From Bacteroidota bacterium (GTDB taxonomy: Bacteria > Bacteroidota > Bacteroidia > Bacteroidales > Prolixibacteraceae): DNA of 64,000 nt. Numbering within the stretch: the first letter of the stretch is position 1; every line of letters starts with the position of its first letter. The stretch lies in contig JAUXUF010000093.1 in NCBI GenBank assembly GCA_030684645.1, positions 1 through 64,000 of the forward strand, given 5' to 3'. Positions 45,342 through 55,741 of this stretch are shown piece by piece. Made by a program: the position numbers and the translations under genes. The notes beneath the pieces are model-generated. The model saw only the letters and a list, made by a program, of their open reading frames with translations, ran no database searches and had not been told where the DNA came from.

Positions 45342-47090
45342 TTATAAATCAAGCTCTTTCATGATTGCATCAATTTTTTCATCGGCCCGTTTTTCAACGG
45401 CATCAAAATCTGCCCTATTGGTAAGTTCACCGGTGACCTCGAAATAAAATTTGATTTTGGGTTCGGTACCTGATGGACGGACTGAAATTTTTGTTCCATC
45501 TTCGGTAAAGAATTGCAATACGTTTGATGTAGATTTCTGATTGATTGGTGTTTCAGTACCAGTAAGCAAATTTTTCTCAATATTTACATCGTAATTTTTC
45601 ACAATTTTCAATTTCGAACCACCCAGTACTTTTGGCGGATTGGCGCGAAAGTTAACCATCATCTGTTGGATTTCTTCCGCTCCGGTTTTTCCTTTGCGAA
45701 CCACGTATTTCATTTTTTCACGGGAAAAACCATATTCCATGTAAATATCGAGCAACATTTCGTACAGCGATTTACCCTGATCTTTTGCCCAGGCAACAAT
45801 TTCGGCCATCAGCGCGCACGACGAAACGGCATCTTTGTCGCGAACAAAATCGGCAGGCATAAAACCAAAACTTTCTTCGCCTCCGCCAATGTAGGTTTTT
45901 TGACCTTCCAAATCGCGGATAACTTCGGCAATGTATTTAAAGCCAGTGAAGACATCATAAAAATCGACCTTATTTTGCTCAGCAATTTTAGCTATCAGTT
46001 CAGTAGTGACAATTGTTTTTACGATAAACTCGTTGCCTTTAAGCAGGTTGTTTTCCTTGCGCTTACTGATGATGTAATAAATGAACACCAATGCAGTCTG
46101 ATTACCGTTCAGGATCACAAACTTTCCCTGGTCATTTTTAACCGCCACTCCAATCCGGTCGGCATCCGGATCTGAAGCAAGCACCACATCAGCATCGACT
46201 TCAACCGCTTTCGCAATCGCCATTTCAAGAGCGGCAGTTTCTTCAGGATTAGGTGAAATTACGGTTGGAAAATTTCCGTCAACTACATCCTGTTCAGGAA
46301 CATTGATGATGTTGGTAAAGCCAAAAGCCCGCAAAGCAGCCGGTATCAGCCGCACACCTGTTCCGTGGATTGGCGTATATACGATTTTGAGATCTTTCTG
46401 CCGATGTACAACTTCGGGAGAAATGGAAACCGTTTTTACTTTTTCGAGGAAAAGCTTATCCATATCACTTCCCAAAATAGTAATTAAATTCTGATCACCA
46501 TTAAATTTGATGTCGGCAGCTTTTACTTTCGAGACTTCATCGATAATGTTTTCGTCGTGTGGGGAAACGATTTGTGAACCATCGTCCCAGTATGCTTTGT
46601 AGCCATTATATTCTTTTGGATTGTGGGAAGCTGTCAGGATAATTCCACTCTGACATCCCAATTCGCGCACGGCAAACGACAATTCCGGAGTAGGACGTAA
46701 ATCTTCAAACAGATAAACTTTGATTCCATTGGCGGCAAAAATTCCTGCGCTGGTTTCGGAGAATAAACGGCTGTTGTTACGGCAGTCATAGCCAATAGCA
46801 ACCTTAATTTCAGGAAGTTGGGCAAATTCTCTTTTCAAATAATTGCTTAATCCCTGGGTCGCTGCACCAACCGTATAAATATTCATCCGGTTGGTACCGG
46901 CGCCCATAATCCCACGTAATCCTCCGGTACCAAATTCAAGGTCACGGTAAAACGAATCAATCAACTCGGTTGGATCTTCATTGCTAAGCAATCGTCGGAC
47001 TTCTGCCTTTGTTGCTTCGTCATAAACATCGGTTAGCCATTCTGCTACTTTCAATTTTACACTTTCTATAACTTCCTGATTTGTTGCCAT
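45342..47090 (-). CDS. pgm: phosphoglucomutase/phosphomannomutase
   Basis: The 582-residue alpha-D-phosphohexomutase has the phosphoserine loop GIILTASHNPKEYNGYKAYW (about 142-161), the metal loop DPDADRIG (about 306-313), the sugar loop GGGEESFG and the phosphate-binding RPSGTEPKIKFYFEV. It interconverts glucose-1-P and glucose-6-P (or mannose forms), feeding the nucleotide-sugar genes upstream (rfbA, ugd). It begins one base after the rfbD stop, so it belongs to that operon. Confidence 0.9.
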   Translation of the reverse strand: MATNQEVIESVKLKVAEWLTDVYDEATKAEVRRLLSNEDPTELIDSFYRDLEFGTGGLRGIMGAGTNRMNIYTVGAATQGLSNYLKREFAQLPEIKVAIGYDCRNNSRLFSETSAGIFAANGIKVYLFEDLRPTPELSFAVRELGCQSGIILTASHNPKEYNGYKAYWDDGSQIVSPHDENIIDEVSKVKAADIKFNGDQNLITILGSDMDKLFLEKVKTVSISPEVVHRQKDLKIVYTPIHGTGVRLIPAALRAFGFTNIINVPEQDVVDGNFPTVISPNPEETAALEMAIAKAVEVDADVVLASDPDADRIGVAVKNDQGKFVILNGNQTALVFIYYIISKRKENNLLKGNEFIVKTIVTTELIAKIAEQNKVDFYDVFTGFKYIAEVIRDLEGQKTYIGGGEESFGFMPADFVRDKDAVSSCALMAEIVAWAKDQGKSLYEMLLDIYMEYGFSREKMKYVVRKGKTGAEEIQQMMVNFRANPPKVLGGSKLKIVKNYDVNIEKNLLTGTETPINQKSTSNVLQFFTEDGTKISVRPSGTEPKIKFYFEVTGELTNRADFDAVEKRADEKIDAIMKELDL

Positions 47091-47091
47091 A

Positions 47092-47964
47092 TCATTGATT
47101 CTTGATCTGAAAATATTCGGTTAAACTGTCCCTCCAGTGAGATATTTGTATGCCAAAAATAAGTTTAATTTTCGACTTATTCATGACACTGTATGGTGGC
47201 CGCTTCACTGGAGATGGGTATTCTTCGGTTGCAATGGGCTTCACATAACAATTGATTTTGCCAATTTCGAAAATGGCTTTGGTGAAATCGTACCAGCTGG
47301 CAACACCTTCGTTTGAATAATGGTAAATTCCGGGAACGAAAGGTTTTTCGCCACGAGCTGTAGCTGAAATGATCGATAAAATGGCCAGCGCCAAATCGGC
47401 TGCATTGGTTGGGCTTCCAATCTGGTCAGAAATTACACCTAACTCGGATCTTTCATTTCCCATGCGGATCATGGTTTTTACAAAATTATTCCCGAATGCA
47501 GAATACAACCAGGAAGTACGAATAATCAGGCTTTCCGGATTGAATTTCTGACACAGGATTTCTCCTTCCAGCTTGGTTTTTCCGTACGCCGATTGCGGAT
47601 CAACCGGATTGTCTTCCTTGTAGGGTCTTGGTCCATTCCCGTCAAAGACATAATCGGTTGAAATGTGAATGATTTTACAGCCTGCTTTTGCCGATTGTTC
47701 AGCCAGAATTCCAACAGCAGTAGCATTCAGTAAAGTTGCCATTTCAAGATCTGTTTCAGCTTTATCGACATTCGTATAGGCTGCGCAGTTGATCAGATAT
47801 TCAGGTTTAATTTCAGCCAGAAATGCAGCAACTTTTTCCGGAATCGTAATGTCTAATTCAGCCACATCGGTGAAGCAAAACTCCATTTCAGGAAGTAATG
47901 CTGAAGCTTTACGGATCTCCGATCCCAATTGTCCGTTGGCGCCTGTAACCAGTATTTTAATCAT
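47092..47964 (-). CDS. rfbD: dTDP-4-dehydrorhamnose reductase
   Basis: The 290-residue SDR has the NAD(P)-binding GANGQLGSEIRKA, INCAAYTNVDKAE, STDYVFDG and the active-site YGKTKLEGE (YxxxK). It reduces dTDP-4-keto-L-rhamnose to dTDP-L-rhamnose, the last step of the pathway. Its start overlaps the end of rfbC by 8 bases. Confidence 0.92.
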   Translation of the reverse strand: MIKILVTGANGQLGSEIRKASALLPEMEFCFTDVAELDITIPEKVAAFLAEIKPEYLINCAAYTNVDKAETDLEMATLLNATAVGILAEQSAKAGCKIIHISTDYVFDGNGPRPYKEDNPVDPQSAYGKTKLEGEILCQKFNPESLIIRTSWLYSAFGNNFVKTMIRMGNERSELGVISDQIGSPTNAADLALAILSIISATARGEKPFVPGIYHYSNEGVASWYDFTKAIFEIGKINCYVKPIATEEYPSPVKRPPYSVMNKSKIKLIFGIQISHWRDSLTEYFQIKNQ

Positions 47965-48523
47965 GAGATTCGAATTTGAAGTTCATTTCGGCATCGGCTA
48001 AACAGGGGTGAACCAAATCTTTACCTGAAATAAGCGCTTCTTCAAGGGGAAGTTTCCAGTCGATTGCTAACGCCGGATCGTTATAACGGATTCCGCGTTC
48101 GGCTGCCGGATTGTAAAAGGCATCGCACTTGTATGAAAAAATGGCATATTCACTCAGTACCGAAAATCCATGGGCAAATCCTTTTGGGATGTAAAACTGA
48201 TTTTTTTTGGAAGCGCTCACTTCCAGACCATACCACTGACCAAATGTTGGCGATCCTTCGCGTAAATCAACCGCGACATCGTAAACCGTTCCACGGACCA
48301 CCCGAATCAATTTAGTTTGTGCAAAAGGCGCAAGTTGATAGTGCAGACCACGGATGACGCCACGATGTGATTTCGACTCATTATCCTGAACAAAATTGGA
48401 GATCAAACCATGTTCGGCAAATTTGGTTTCGCTAAAGCTTTCGAAAAAGTATCCCCGTTCATCAGCAAAAACCCGGGGCTCAATAATTAAGAGTCCCGGG
48501 ATTGGTGTTTCAATTATCTTCAT
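47957..48523 (-). CDS. rfbC: dTDP-4-dehydrorhamnose 3,5-epimerase
   Basis: The 188-residue cupin enzyme shows LLIIEPRVFADERGYFFESF, NESKSHRGVIRGLHYQL (catalytic His), TKLIRVVRGTVYDVAVDLR, IPKGFAHGFSVLSEYAIFSY and RGIRYNDPALAIDW, all family signatures. It epimerises the C3 and C5 positions of dTDP-4-keto-6-deoxyglucose. It follows rfbA after 12 bases. Confidence 0.93.
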   Translation of the reverse strand: MKIIETPIPGLLIIEPRVFADERGYFFESFSETKFAEHGLISNFVQDNESKSHRGVIRGLHYQLAPFAQTKLIRVVRGTVYDVAVDLREGSPTFGQWYGLEVSASKKNQFYIPKGFAHGFSVLSEYAIFSYKCDAFYNPAAERGIRYNDPALAIDWKLPLEEALISGKDLVHPCLADAEMNFKFESHD

Positions 48524-48535
48524 TACTTTTTTCTG

Positions 48536-49417
48536 TTAAAACGATAAAACTTTTCGGTTGGCGAGATTGATTAAATATTCGCCGTATTGATTTTTCCTAA
48601 GCGGTTCAGCCAGCTTAAGCAGTTGTTCTTTATTAATATATCCTTTCAAAAAGGCAATTTCCTCGATGCATGATACTTTCAATCCCTGGCGCTGTTCGAT
48701 GGTATGTATAAAATTCGATGCCTGCATCAGGCTTTCATGAGTGCCGGTATCCAACCACGCAAAACCACGCCCCAGCAACTTCATTCGTAAACGACCTTCT
48801 TCCAGATACAACCGGTTTAAATCGGTTATTTCGAGTTCACCCCGTTTCGACGGTTTTAAAGCCAATGCCTTTTTAACCACATCATTGCTGTAGAAGTATA
48901 AACCCGTAACCGCATAATTTGATTTCGGATTTTCAGGCTTTTCTTCGATCGACAATACTTTGCCAGTCTCATCAAATTCAGCAACTCCGTAGCGCTCAGG
49001 GTCGTTCACGTAATATCCGAAAACAATGGCGCCATCTTTCAGGGCTGCGGCTTCTTCCAGAATTGAACTGAAATTGTAGCCGTAGAATATGTTGTCGCCC
49101 AAAACCATACAAACTGAATCGTCACCAATAAACTTTTCGCCAAGGGTAAAGGCCTGAGCCAATCCATCCGGTGAAGGTTGAATAATATATTCCAGTTTTA
49201 ACCCAAGCTGACTACCATCTTCCAATAAATCCTGATACAAATGAATATCTTTTGGAGTCGAAATAATCAGGATTTCATGGATACCAGCCAACATCAGTAC
49301 CGACAACGGATAATAAATCATTGGTTTGTCGTAAATCGGTATAATTTGCTTCGAAATGCTTTTCGTGATCGGATAAAGACGTGTGCCGGAGCCCCCGGCA
49401 AGAATAATTCCTTTCAT
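48536..49417 (-). CDS. rfbA: glucose-1-phosphate thymidylyltransferase
   Basis: The 293-residue enzyme has the nucleotidyl loop [67 protein letters not shown] and [16 protein letters not shown]. It forms dTDP-glucose from dTTP and glucose-1-P. The next enzyme of the pathway, the 4,6-dehydratase RfbB, is not encoded in this window; the SDR upstream is a different enzyme. Confidence 0.94.
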   Translation of the reverse strand: MKGIILAGGSGTRLYPITKSISKQIIPIYDKPMIYYPLSVLMLAGIHEILIISTPKDIHLYQDLLEDGSQLGLKLEYIIQPSPDGLAQAFTLGEKFIGDDSVCMVLGDNIFYGYNFSSILEEAAALKDGAIVFGYYVNDPERYGVAEFDETGKVLSIEEKPENPKSNYAVTGLYFYSNDVVKKALALKPSKRGELEITDLNRLYLEEGRLRMKLLGRGFAWLDTGTHESLMQASNFIHTIEQRQGLKVSCIEEIAFLKGYINKEQLLKLAEPLRKNQYGEYLINLANRKVLSF

Positions 49418-49434
49418 AAGTTATATTTTTAATT

Positions 49435-50376
49435 TTATTCGGATAAAAGCTGATCAAAATAATCAATGGTCTTTAACAAACCTTCCCTTAATGGAACTTT
49501 AGGTTCCCAGCCGTCAAGTTTTTCTCTGGCAAGTGTGATGTCAGGCTGCCTTTGAGTCGGATCATCGGCCGGCAAAGGAAGGTAACTGATTTTTGATTTG
49601 GAAGCTGTAAGTTCAATGACATTCTGAGCCAATTCAAGCATGGTAAACTCACAGGGGTTGCCAATGTTTACCGGACCGGTAAATTCATCACCGGTTGCCA
49701 TCATCCGGACCATGCCTTCAACCAGGTCTGAAACATATTGAAAACTACGGGTTTGAGTTCCATCGCCAAAAATGGTAATATCCTGATTTTGTAAAGCCTG
49801 AACGATAAAGTTTGAAACCACCCGACCATCATCCGGCTCCATTTTAGGTCCGTAAGTATTGAAAATCCGGATAATTTTGATCCGCACATTATTTTGTGCG
49901 TGATAATTGACGAATAACGATTCAGCGCAACGTTTGCCTTCATCATAGCATGAACGGATTCCGATTGGATTAACATGTCCCCAGTAATCTTCTGTTTGAG
50001 GATGGATGATCGGATCGCCATATACCTCGCTGGTCGATGCCTGTAGAATTTTGGCCCTGACCCTTTTGGCCAGTCCAAGCATATTTACCGCCCCCATGAC
50101 TGAAGTCTTGATCGTCTTGATTGGATTGTACTGGTAATGAACCGGTGAAGCCGGACATGCCAGGTTGTAAATTTCATCAACTTCAATAAAATAAGGCATT
50201 GTCACATCATGCCTGATCAATTCAAAGTATGGATTATCGAGCAAATGAACTATTTTCTGTTTTTTGCCGGTAAAATAATTATCCATGCAAACTACTTCGT
50301 TACCATCATTCAACAGCCTCTCACAAAGGTGAGAACCTACAAATCCGGCGCCTCCGGTTACAAGTATTCGTTTCAT
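49435..50376 (-). CDS. uxs: UDP-glucuronate decarboxylase-like SDR
   Basis: The 313-residue SDR has [44 protein letters not shown] and the catalytic [10 protein letters not shown] (YxxxK). The [14 protein letters not shown] and [15 protein letters not shown] text is typical of UDP-xylose synthase rather than RfbB or GalE. It would convert UDP-glucuronate, made by the Ugd enzyme encoded 5 bases upstream, to UDP-xylose. This places a pentose precursor beside a rhamnose precursor in one operon. Confidence 0.88.
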   Translation of the reverse strand: MKRILVTGGAGFVGSHLCERLLNDGNEVVCMDNYFTGKKQKIVHLLDNPYFELIRHDVTMPYFIEVDEIYNLACPASPVHYQYNPIKTIKTSVMGAVNMLGLAKRVRAKILQASTSEVYGDPIIHPQTEDYWGHVNPIGIRSCYDEGKRCAESLFVNYHAQNNVRIKIIRIFNTYGPKMEPDDGRVVSNFIVQALQNQDITIFGDGTQTRSFQYVSDLVEGMVRMMATGDEFTGPVNIGNPCEFTMLELAQNVIELTASKSKISYLPLPADDPTQRQPDITLAREKLDGWEPKVPLREGLLKTIDYFDQLLSE

Positions 50377-50381
50377 TTTGA

Positions 50382-51716
50382 TTATTTTGAGACAACAATT
50401 GATTTACGGCCAATGCTGTAATAATTGAATTTTAATTCCTGCATTTCATCGGGTTCATAAATATTTCGTCCGTCAAAAATAGTTTTGGTTTTGAGCAACT
50501 TCTCAATGACCCTGAAGTTCGGCATCCTGAATTCAGGCCATTCAGTCACAATAATCAAGGCATCAGCGTCAATACAGGCATCGTATTCATCCTTTGCATA
50601 AGCAATTGAATCACCTAAAATACGATGAGCTTCTTCTTTGGCGACCGGGTCGTAAGCCACTACCGAAGCGCCTTCTTTTAGCAATATATCGATTATTACT
50701 AAGGATGGGGCTTCGCGCATATCATCGGTTTTTGGTTTAAAGGACAATCCCCACATCCCAAATTTCAAACCTTTCAAATTGTCGCCAAAATGCAATTTGA
50801 TCTTTTTGATCAACACTTCTTTCTGCCGGTAATTTACAGCTTCAACAGCTTTTAAAATATCGAGCGAGTGACCGCATTCATCTGCGGTGCGAACCAGAGC
50901 CTGCACATCTTTCGGGAAGCAGGAGCCGCCGTATCCGGTTCCCGGATAAATGAATTTGTTTCCGATACGGGCATCAGAACCAATCCCCTTGCGAACCATG
51001 CCAATATCAGCGCCTACCAATTCGCAAAGATTGGCTATGTCATTCATAAAACTGATTCTGGTTGCCAGCATTGCGTTTGCTGCATATTTGGTCATCTCCG
51101 ACGAAGAAATGTCCATGAACAAAATCGGATGTCCGTTCAATAAAAACGGCTTATATAATTTTCTCATCGTCTTTTCTGCTTCCGGCGATTCAATTCCCAC
51201 CACAATTCGGTCTGGTTTTAGGAAGTCATCGACAGCGCTTCCTTCTTTCAGGAATTCAGGATTTGAAGCCACATCAAAAGGTATATCAACATTTCGTTTT
51301 TTTAGTTCTTCCTGAATTGCAGCTTTGACTTTCATAGAAGTTCCCACTGGAACGGTACTTTTAGTCACGATCACCATATAATGATCAATGTTACGCCCAA
51401 TTTCACGTGCTACACCCAAAACATATTTCAGATCAGCGCTTCCATCTTCGTCAGGAGGAGTTCCAACAGCAATAAATACGGCTTCAGCTTCATCCAGACT
51501 GTCTTTCAAATTGGCAGTGAACAAAAGACGGCCTTTCTCAACATTGAATTTAAAAATGTCTTCAAGACCTGGTTCGTAGATAGGAATGTGACCATTGTTA
51601 AGCATGTTGATTTTGCGTTCATCAACATCAACGCAAACTACATCTACCCCTGTTTGCGAAAAACAGGTTCCGGAAACTAATCCCACATAACCTGTACCTA
51701 CAACTACTATTTTCAT
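50382..51716 (-). CDS. ugd: UDP-glucose 6-dehydrogenase
   Basis: The 444-residue enzyme has the NAD-binding [49 protein letters not shown], the active-site loop [14 protein letters not shown] with the catalytic Cys near 263, and [17 protein letters not shown]. It oxidises UDP-glucose to UDP-glucuronate. It is first in the minus-strand operon ugd-uxs-rfbA-rfbC-rfbD-pgm and diverges from rpsA. Confidence 0.94.
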   Translation of the reverse strand: MKIVVVGTGYVGLVSGTCFSQTGVDVVCVDVDERKINMLNNGHIPIYEPGLEDIFKFNVEKGRLLFTANLKDSLDEAEAVFIAVGTPPDEDGSADLKYVLGVAREIGRNIDHYMVIVTKSTVPVGTSMKVKAAIQEELKKRNVDIPFDVASNPEFLKEGSAVDDFLKPDRIVVGIESPEAEKTMRKLYKPFLLNGHPILFMDISSSEMTKYAANAMLATRISFMNDIANLCELVGADIGMVRKGIGSDARIGNKFIYPGTGYGGSCFPKDVQALVRTADECGHSLDILKAVEAVNYRQKEVLIKKIKLHFGDNLKGLKFGMWGLSFKPKTDDMREAPSLVIIDILLKEGASVVAYDPVAKEEAHRILGDSIAYAKDEYDACIDADALIIVTEWPEFRMPNFRVIEKLLKTKTIFDGRNIYEPDEMQELKFNYYSIGRKSIVVSK

Positions 51717-51898
51717 GAATTACAGTTTAAGTATTTTTAATTTATCAAAATTAGGAATTTATTACATTACAGAATTACAATCCGGAATTAAAAACAGATA
51801 TTAATCTGGTTTTGCGGAATTGAAAGAAAGGAATGTTGCAGGTTGAAAACATGAAGATCAAAAAAGGGTATGATATGCACGAAAAATCACTGAAAATC

Positions 51899-51929
51899 TT
51901 TGTTTTAAAGCAGAATAGTCTTAATTTTG
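51899..51929 (+). promoter_or_regulatory. consensus Bacteroidota promoter of rpsA
   Basis: TTTG at 51899-51902 and TAATTTTG at 51922-51929 are separated by 19 bases, matching the TTTG-N19-21-TAnnTTTG consensus. The start site would be near 51936, leaving a leader of about 45 bases before the ATG at 51981. The leader is A/T-rich without a Shine-Dalgarno sequence, as usual for highly expressed genes of the phylum. Confidence 0.7.
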
Positions 51930-51980
51930 CCGCGCATTAAATTTATATATTGTCTAACTCATTAATTAATTGATTATTAA

Positions 51981-54080
51981 ATGGTAGAAAACAACATTGA
52001 GGACCTTGAACCAAAGGTAGAACTCGAACAACAGGAAACTGTTGAAACACCAACCGCAGTAGTTGAAGAGACTGTTGCAACCGCAGAAGTAGTTGAAGAA
52101 ATTGTTGTACCGGTTGAAGCAGTTGAAGAAATTGTTGCATCGGTTGAAGAAGCAGAAGACGTAGTAGAACCTGTTGCGCAAAAGGAAGAAGTAGCTGTAG
52201 AAGCTGTTGCACCTGAAGAAGCAATAGTTGAAGAATTTGTTGCACCTGTAGTAATTCCGGTAGTAAAGAAAACAAAGGCAGCTAAAACCGTAGTGGCCGA
52301 ACCTGCAGTTTTTGACTGGGATGCCCTTGAAGAAGAAGACAAAGGATTCAGTGGCAAAACAAAAAATGATCTTGAATCTTTATATGAGGCAACTCTGACT
52401 ACTGTTCAGGAGAAAGAAGTGGTTGAAGGTCGAGTTATTTCAATGAACAAACGTGAAGTTGTTATTGACATCGGCTATAAATCAGACGGTATTGTCAGCT
52501 TAAACGAATTCCGCTACAATCCTGAATTAAAACCAAAAGATTTAGTTGAAGTTTACATCGAAAGCCTTGAAGATTTAAAAGGCCAGATGATCCTTTCGCA
52601 CAAAAAAGCACGGGCATTACGCTCATGGGATCGTGTAAACGAAGCTCTCGACAAAGATGAAGTAATCAAAGGGTACATCAAATGCCGTACGAAAGGCGGT
52701 ATGATCGTTGACGTATTCGGAATTGAGGCGTTCCTTCCGGGTTCACAGATCGATGTGAAGCCAATCCGCGATTACGACATGTATGTTGGCAAAACAATGG
52801 AATTCAAAGTGGTTAAAATTAATCATGAATTCCGTAATGTGGTAGTTTCTCACAAAGCATTAATCGAAGCTGAACTCGAATTGCAGAAAAAAGAAATTAT
52901 CTCCAAACTTGAAAAAGGACAGGTACTCGAAGGTACCGTTAAGAATATCACTTCTTATGGAGTATTCATTGACCTTGGCGGCGTAGATGGTTTGATCCAT
53001 ATTACCGACCTGTCATGGGGCCGCATCACTCACCCGAATGAAATCGTTGAATTGGATCAGAAACTGAATGTCGTAATTCTAGACTTCGATGATGAGAAAA
53101 AACGTATTGCATTAGGTCTGAAACAATTAACTCCTCACCCATGGGATAGTCTTGGCGGTGAACTGAAAGTTGGTGATTCCGTTAAAGGTAAAGTTGTGGT
53201 GATGGCTGACTACGGCGCATTTGTTGAAATCGCTGCCGGAGTTGAAGGTTTGATCCACGTTTCTGAAATGTCATGGTCACAGCATCTTCGCAGCGCTCAG
53301 GACTTCCTGAAAGTGGGTGATCCGATTGAAGCTCAGATTTTGACCTTAGACCGTGAAGAACGTAAAATGTCGTTGGGAATCAAACAATTGAAATCTGATC
53401 CATGGCAGGAAATCGACTCTGTATTTGGAGTTGGCACCAAACACAAAGCTACTGTTCGTAACTTCACTAATTTTGGCGTATTCGTTGAAATTCAGGAAGG
53501 TGTTGACGGCTTAATCCATATTTCTGATCTTAGCTGGACCAAGAAAATCAAACATCCGTCAGAATTTACTTCAATTGGTTCTGAAATAGATGTGGTTGTT
53601 TTGGACATCGATAAGGACAACCGTCGCTTAAGTCTTGGACACAAACAATTGGAAGAAAATCCATGGGATGTGTTTGAAACTATTTTCTCAGTTGATTCGG
53701 TTCACGAAGGAACAGTTGTTGAATTGTTCGACAAAGGAGCAACCATCGCCCTTCCTTATGGCGTTGAAGGCTTTGCCACTCCTCGTCACCTGGTGAAAGA
53801 AGACGGAAGTCAGGCTCAGTTGGAAGAAAAATTGGAGTTCAAAGTCATTGAATTCTCTAAAGCTGCCAAACGGATCATTCTTTCTCATTCAAGAGTTTTC
53901 GAAGATGAGAAAAAAGCTGAAGAAACAGCAAAACGGAAAACTCAGGCTAAAACAACAACAAAAGCTGTAAAACAAGTGAAGGAAACCCAGGCGCCGATGG
54001 AAAAAACCACACTTGGAGATATTTCTGAACTGGCTGCGTTGAGAACACAAATGGAAGCTGACGAACAGAAAGAAAATTAG
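51981..54080 (+). CDS. rpsA: 30S ribosomal protein S1 with acidic N-terminal extension
   Basis: The 699-residue protein has six S1 RNA-binding repeats between about residues 140 and 650 (for example GYGVFIDLGGVDGLIHITDL-like blocks, DYGAFVEIAAGVEGLIHVSE, NFGVFVEIQEGVDGLIHISD). The first about 100 residues are a low-complexity Val/Glu run built from units like VEETVA and VVEEIV, longer than the N-terminus of E. coli S1. S1 helps the ribosome load unstructured mRNA. rnz follows after 13 bases. Confidence 0.95.
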   Translation: MVENNIEDLEPKVELEQQETVETPTAVVEETVATAEVVEEIVVPVEAVEEIVASVEEAEDVVEPVAQKEEVAVEAVAPEEAIVEEFVAPVVIPVVKKTKAAKTVVAEPAVFDWDALEEEDKGFSGKTKNDLESLYEATLTTVQEKEVVEGRVISMNKREVVIDIGYKSDGIVSLNEFRYNPELKPKDLVEVYIESLEDLKGQMILSHKKARALRSWDRVNEALDKDEVIKGYIKCRTKGGMIVDVFGIEAFLPGSQIDVKPIRDYDMYVGKTMEFKVVKINHEFRNVVVSHKALIEAELELQKKEIISKLEKGQVLEGTVKNITSYGVFIDLGGVDGLIHITDLSWGRITHPNEIVELDQKLNVVILDFDDEKKRIALGLKQLTPHPWDSLGGELKVGDSVKGKVVVMADYGAFVEIAAGVEGLIHVSEMSWSQHLRSAQDFLKVGDPIEAQILTLDREERKMSLGIKQLKSDPWQEIDSVFGVGTKHKATVRNFTNFGVFVEIQEGVDGLIHISDLSWTKKIKHPSEFTSIGSEIDVVVLDIDKDNRRLSLGHKQLEENPWDVFETIFSVDSVHEGTVVELFDKGATIALPYGVEGFATPRHLVKEDGSQAQLEEKLEFKVIEFSKAAKRIILSHSRVFEDEKKAEETAKRKTQAKTTTKAVKQVKETQAPMEKTTLGDISELAALRTQMEADEQKEN

Positions 54081-54093
54081 TCAGTACGTAACA

Positions 54094-55026
54094 ATGCTAT
54101 TTCAACTAACCATACTCGGTACAAGTTCAGCATTGCCTACATCAAACAGATATCCAACCGCCCAGGTACTACATGTGCCCGGGCGGTTTTTTTTGATAGA
54201 TTGCGGAGAAGGAACTCAAACTCAGATGCGGAAATACAAGATTGGGTTCTCTAAAATCAATCACATTTTCATTTCGCACCTGCATGGCGACCATATTTTT
54301 GGTTTAATCGGACTCATATCAACCATGGTACTCCTGGGCCGGATAAATGATCTGCACATCTATTCCCATTCCGAATTACAAAAATTCCTTTTACCTCAAC
54401 TTCAATTCCTGTACGCGGAGGAAATTCCTTTTAAGATCATTTATCACCCGTTAAATTTCAAAAAGGAGCAGAAAATATTTGAGGATAAGAAAGTTACGGT
54501 TTATTCATTTCCTCTATCGCATCGCATTCCTACCTGCGGTTTCAGGTTTGAAGAAAAACCTGTATTGCCCAATCTGATTCCTGCAAAGATTGAAGAATAC
54601 CAGATTCCGATTCGCGACCGGCAACGGATCAAGGAAGGTGGAGATTTTATTGCCAGTAACGGACAGCTAATCCTACATTCAGAACTGACTACGAACAAAC
54701 ATCAGGCGCGATCGTTTGCCTTCTGCAGCGATACCAGGTACGATGAATCTTACATTGAATCAATCCGGAATGTCGATTTACTATACCATGAAGCAACTTT
54801 TGCTGAAGATAACAGGGAATTGGCCCAAAGTACATACCATTCAACCGGAAAAGATGCTGCAACAGTTGCATTAAAAGCTCAGGTTGGAAAGTTAATCATC
54901 GGACATTTTTCGGCCCGGTACAAAGACCACACTATTATCCTGAAGGAAGCGCAGGCGATTTTCCCGAATACGAAGGCAATTAGCGAAGGGGAAGTGTTTC
55001 AGGTAGAGAAAGTCATTGGTCATTAG
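54094..55026 (+). CDS. rnz: ribonuclease Z
   Basis: The 310-residue metallo-beta-lactamase-fold enzyme has the zinc motif HLHGDHIFGLIGL (about 63-75), a SFPLSHRIPTCGFRFEEKP segment typical of tRNase Z, FCSDTRY, YHEATF and the final GHFSARYKD. It trims tRNA 3' ends. It is likely co-transcribed with rpsA. Confidence 0.93.
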   Translation: MLFQLTILGTSSALPTSNRYPTAQVLHVPGRFFLIDCGEGTQTQMRKYKIGFSKINHIFISHLHGDHIFGLIGLISTMVLLGRINDLHIYSHSELQKFLLPQLQFLYAEEIPFKIIYHPLNFKKEQKIFEDKKVTVYSFPLSHRIPTCGFRFEEKPVLPNLIPAKIEEYQIPIRDRQRIKEGGDFIASNGQLILHSELTTNKHQARSFAFCSDTRYDESYIESIRNVDLLYHEATFAEDNRELAQSTYHSTGKDAATVALKAQVGKLIIGHFSARYKDHTIILKEAQAIFPNTKAISEGEVFQVEKVIGH

Positions 55027-55146
55027 TAAAAAGTCGATAGGCATGATTTTACCGTTAAACTTCCTGCAAGGTGTTGCTTTTCAAATTACTAATCCTTTGT
55101 CAACTAAATTGGCTGCACGGTTCGCCGCTTTTTTCAGCAGCAAATT

Positions 55147-55737
55147 TCACCCTTTCTCCAGTTCTTCTATTTCCTCAATTTCTTGATTTAATTTTCTAAA
55201 ACGCTCTTTATAGGAATACTTCGTTTTATAAAAAAAAGATGCTACCAAAATGATAATCATTAATATTAAGGGAATAAGAGTCTCCTGTGTCAGAAAAGGA
55301 ATTTTAGCAAACAAGAAAATACTGATTGCACCTATTGGCAAGAATAAAAGCCCAAGACGTAGCATTTTGAGCTGATATTTTTCAAGTTCATTTATTTCTT
55401 TTTTGATTGATGAAACAGAGCTTGAAAAATCAAATTTACCAGCCATTAAAAAAAATTTAACCCTGAAAATACAAGCTAGTATAAAGAGCCCTGCAAACAA
55501 TGATAATCCAATATAAAAATCGACAGTGGTGCGAATTTGGATATTAAACATTAATATGGTAGGTACAAAAAGTAATGAAATAATTAGCCTAATTCCGGCT
55601 TCAACTTTAATTCGATTTAACCTTTTTTCTGTTTTTGATATTAGCATTTTTCTTAAAATTCCCTTGTTCAGGCGAATGTTCTCGGATATTTTTTTATCGT
55701 ATTGATTCCAAATATTCTGTAATTCTAATAGTTCCAT
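55147..55737 (-). CDS. small four-helix membrane protein encoded with the ECF sigma factor
   Basis: The 196-residue protein has an N-terminal basic helical part (about 1-45, ELQNIWNQYDKKISENIRLN) and four hydrophobic segments (about 48-68, 74-92, 130-150, 155-172), then a coiled Glu/Lys tail. It begins 4 bases after the sigma gene stop, so it is coupled to it. I recall similar membrane proteins next to ECF sigma genes in Bacteroidota, where a role as membrane-bound sigma regulator is plausible; no ZAS/RskA motif is visible. Function unknown. Confidence 0.65.
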   Translation of the reverse strand: MELLELQNIWNQYDKKISENIRLNKGILRKMLISKTEKRLNRIKVEAGIRLIISLLFVPTILMFNIQIRTTVDFYIGLSLFAGLFILACIFRVKFFLMAGKFDFSSSVSSIKKEINELEKYQLKMLRLGLLFLPIGAISIFLFAKIPFLTQETLIPLILMIIILVASFFYKTKYSYKERFRKLNQEIEEIEELEKG

Positions 55738-55741
55738 GATT

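Noticed and set aside
49435-50376. dTDP-glucose 4,6-dehydratase (rfbB)
   Set aside because: It neighbours rfbA/C/D, but its NAD-binding and [10 protein letters not shown] text fits UDP-xylose synthase, and it follows ugd.
51943-52357. Two or three long minus-strand ORFs opposite the start of rpsA
   Set aside because: They are antisense reflections of the Glu/Val repeat (Leu/Gln-, Phe/Asn- or Ser/Thr-rich low complexity), not genes.
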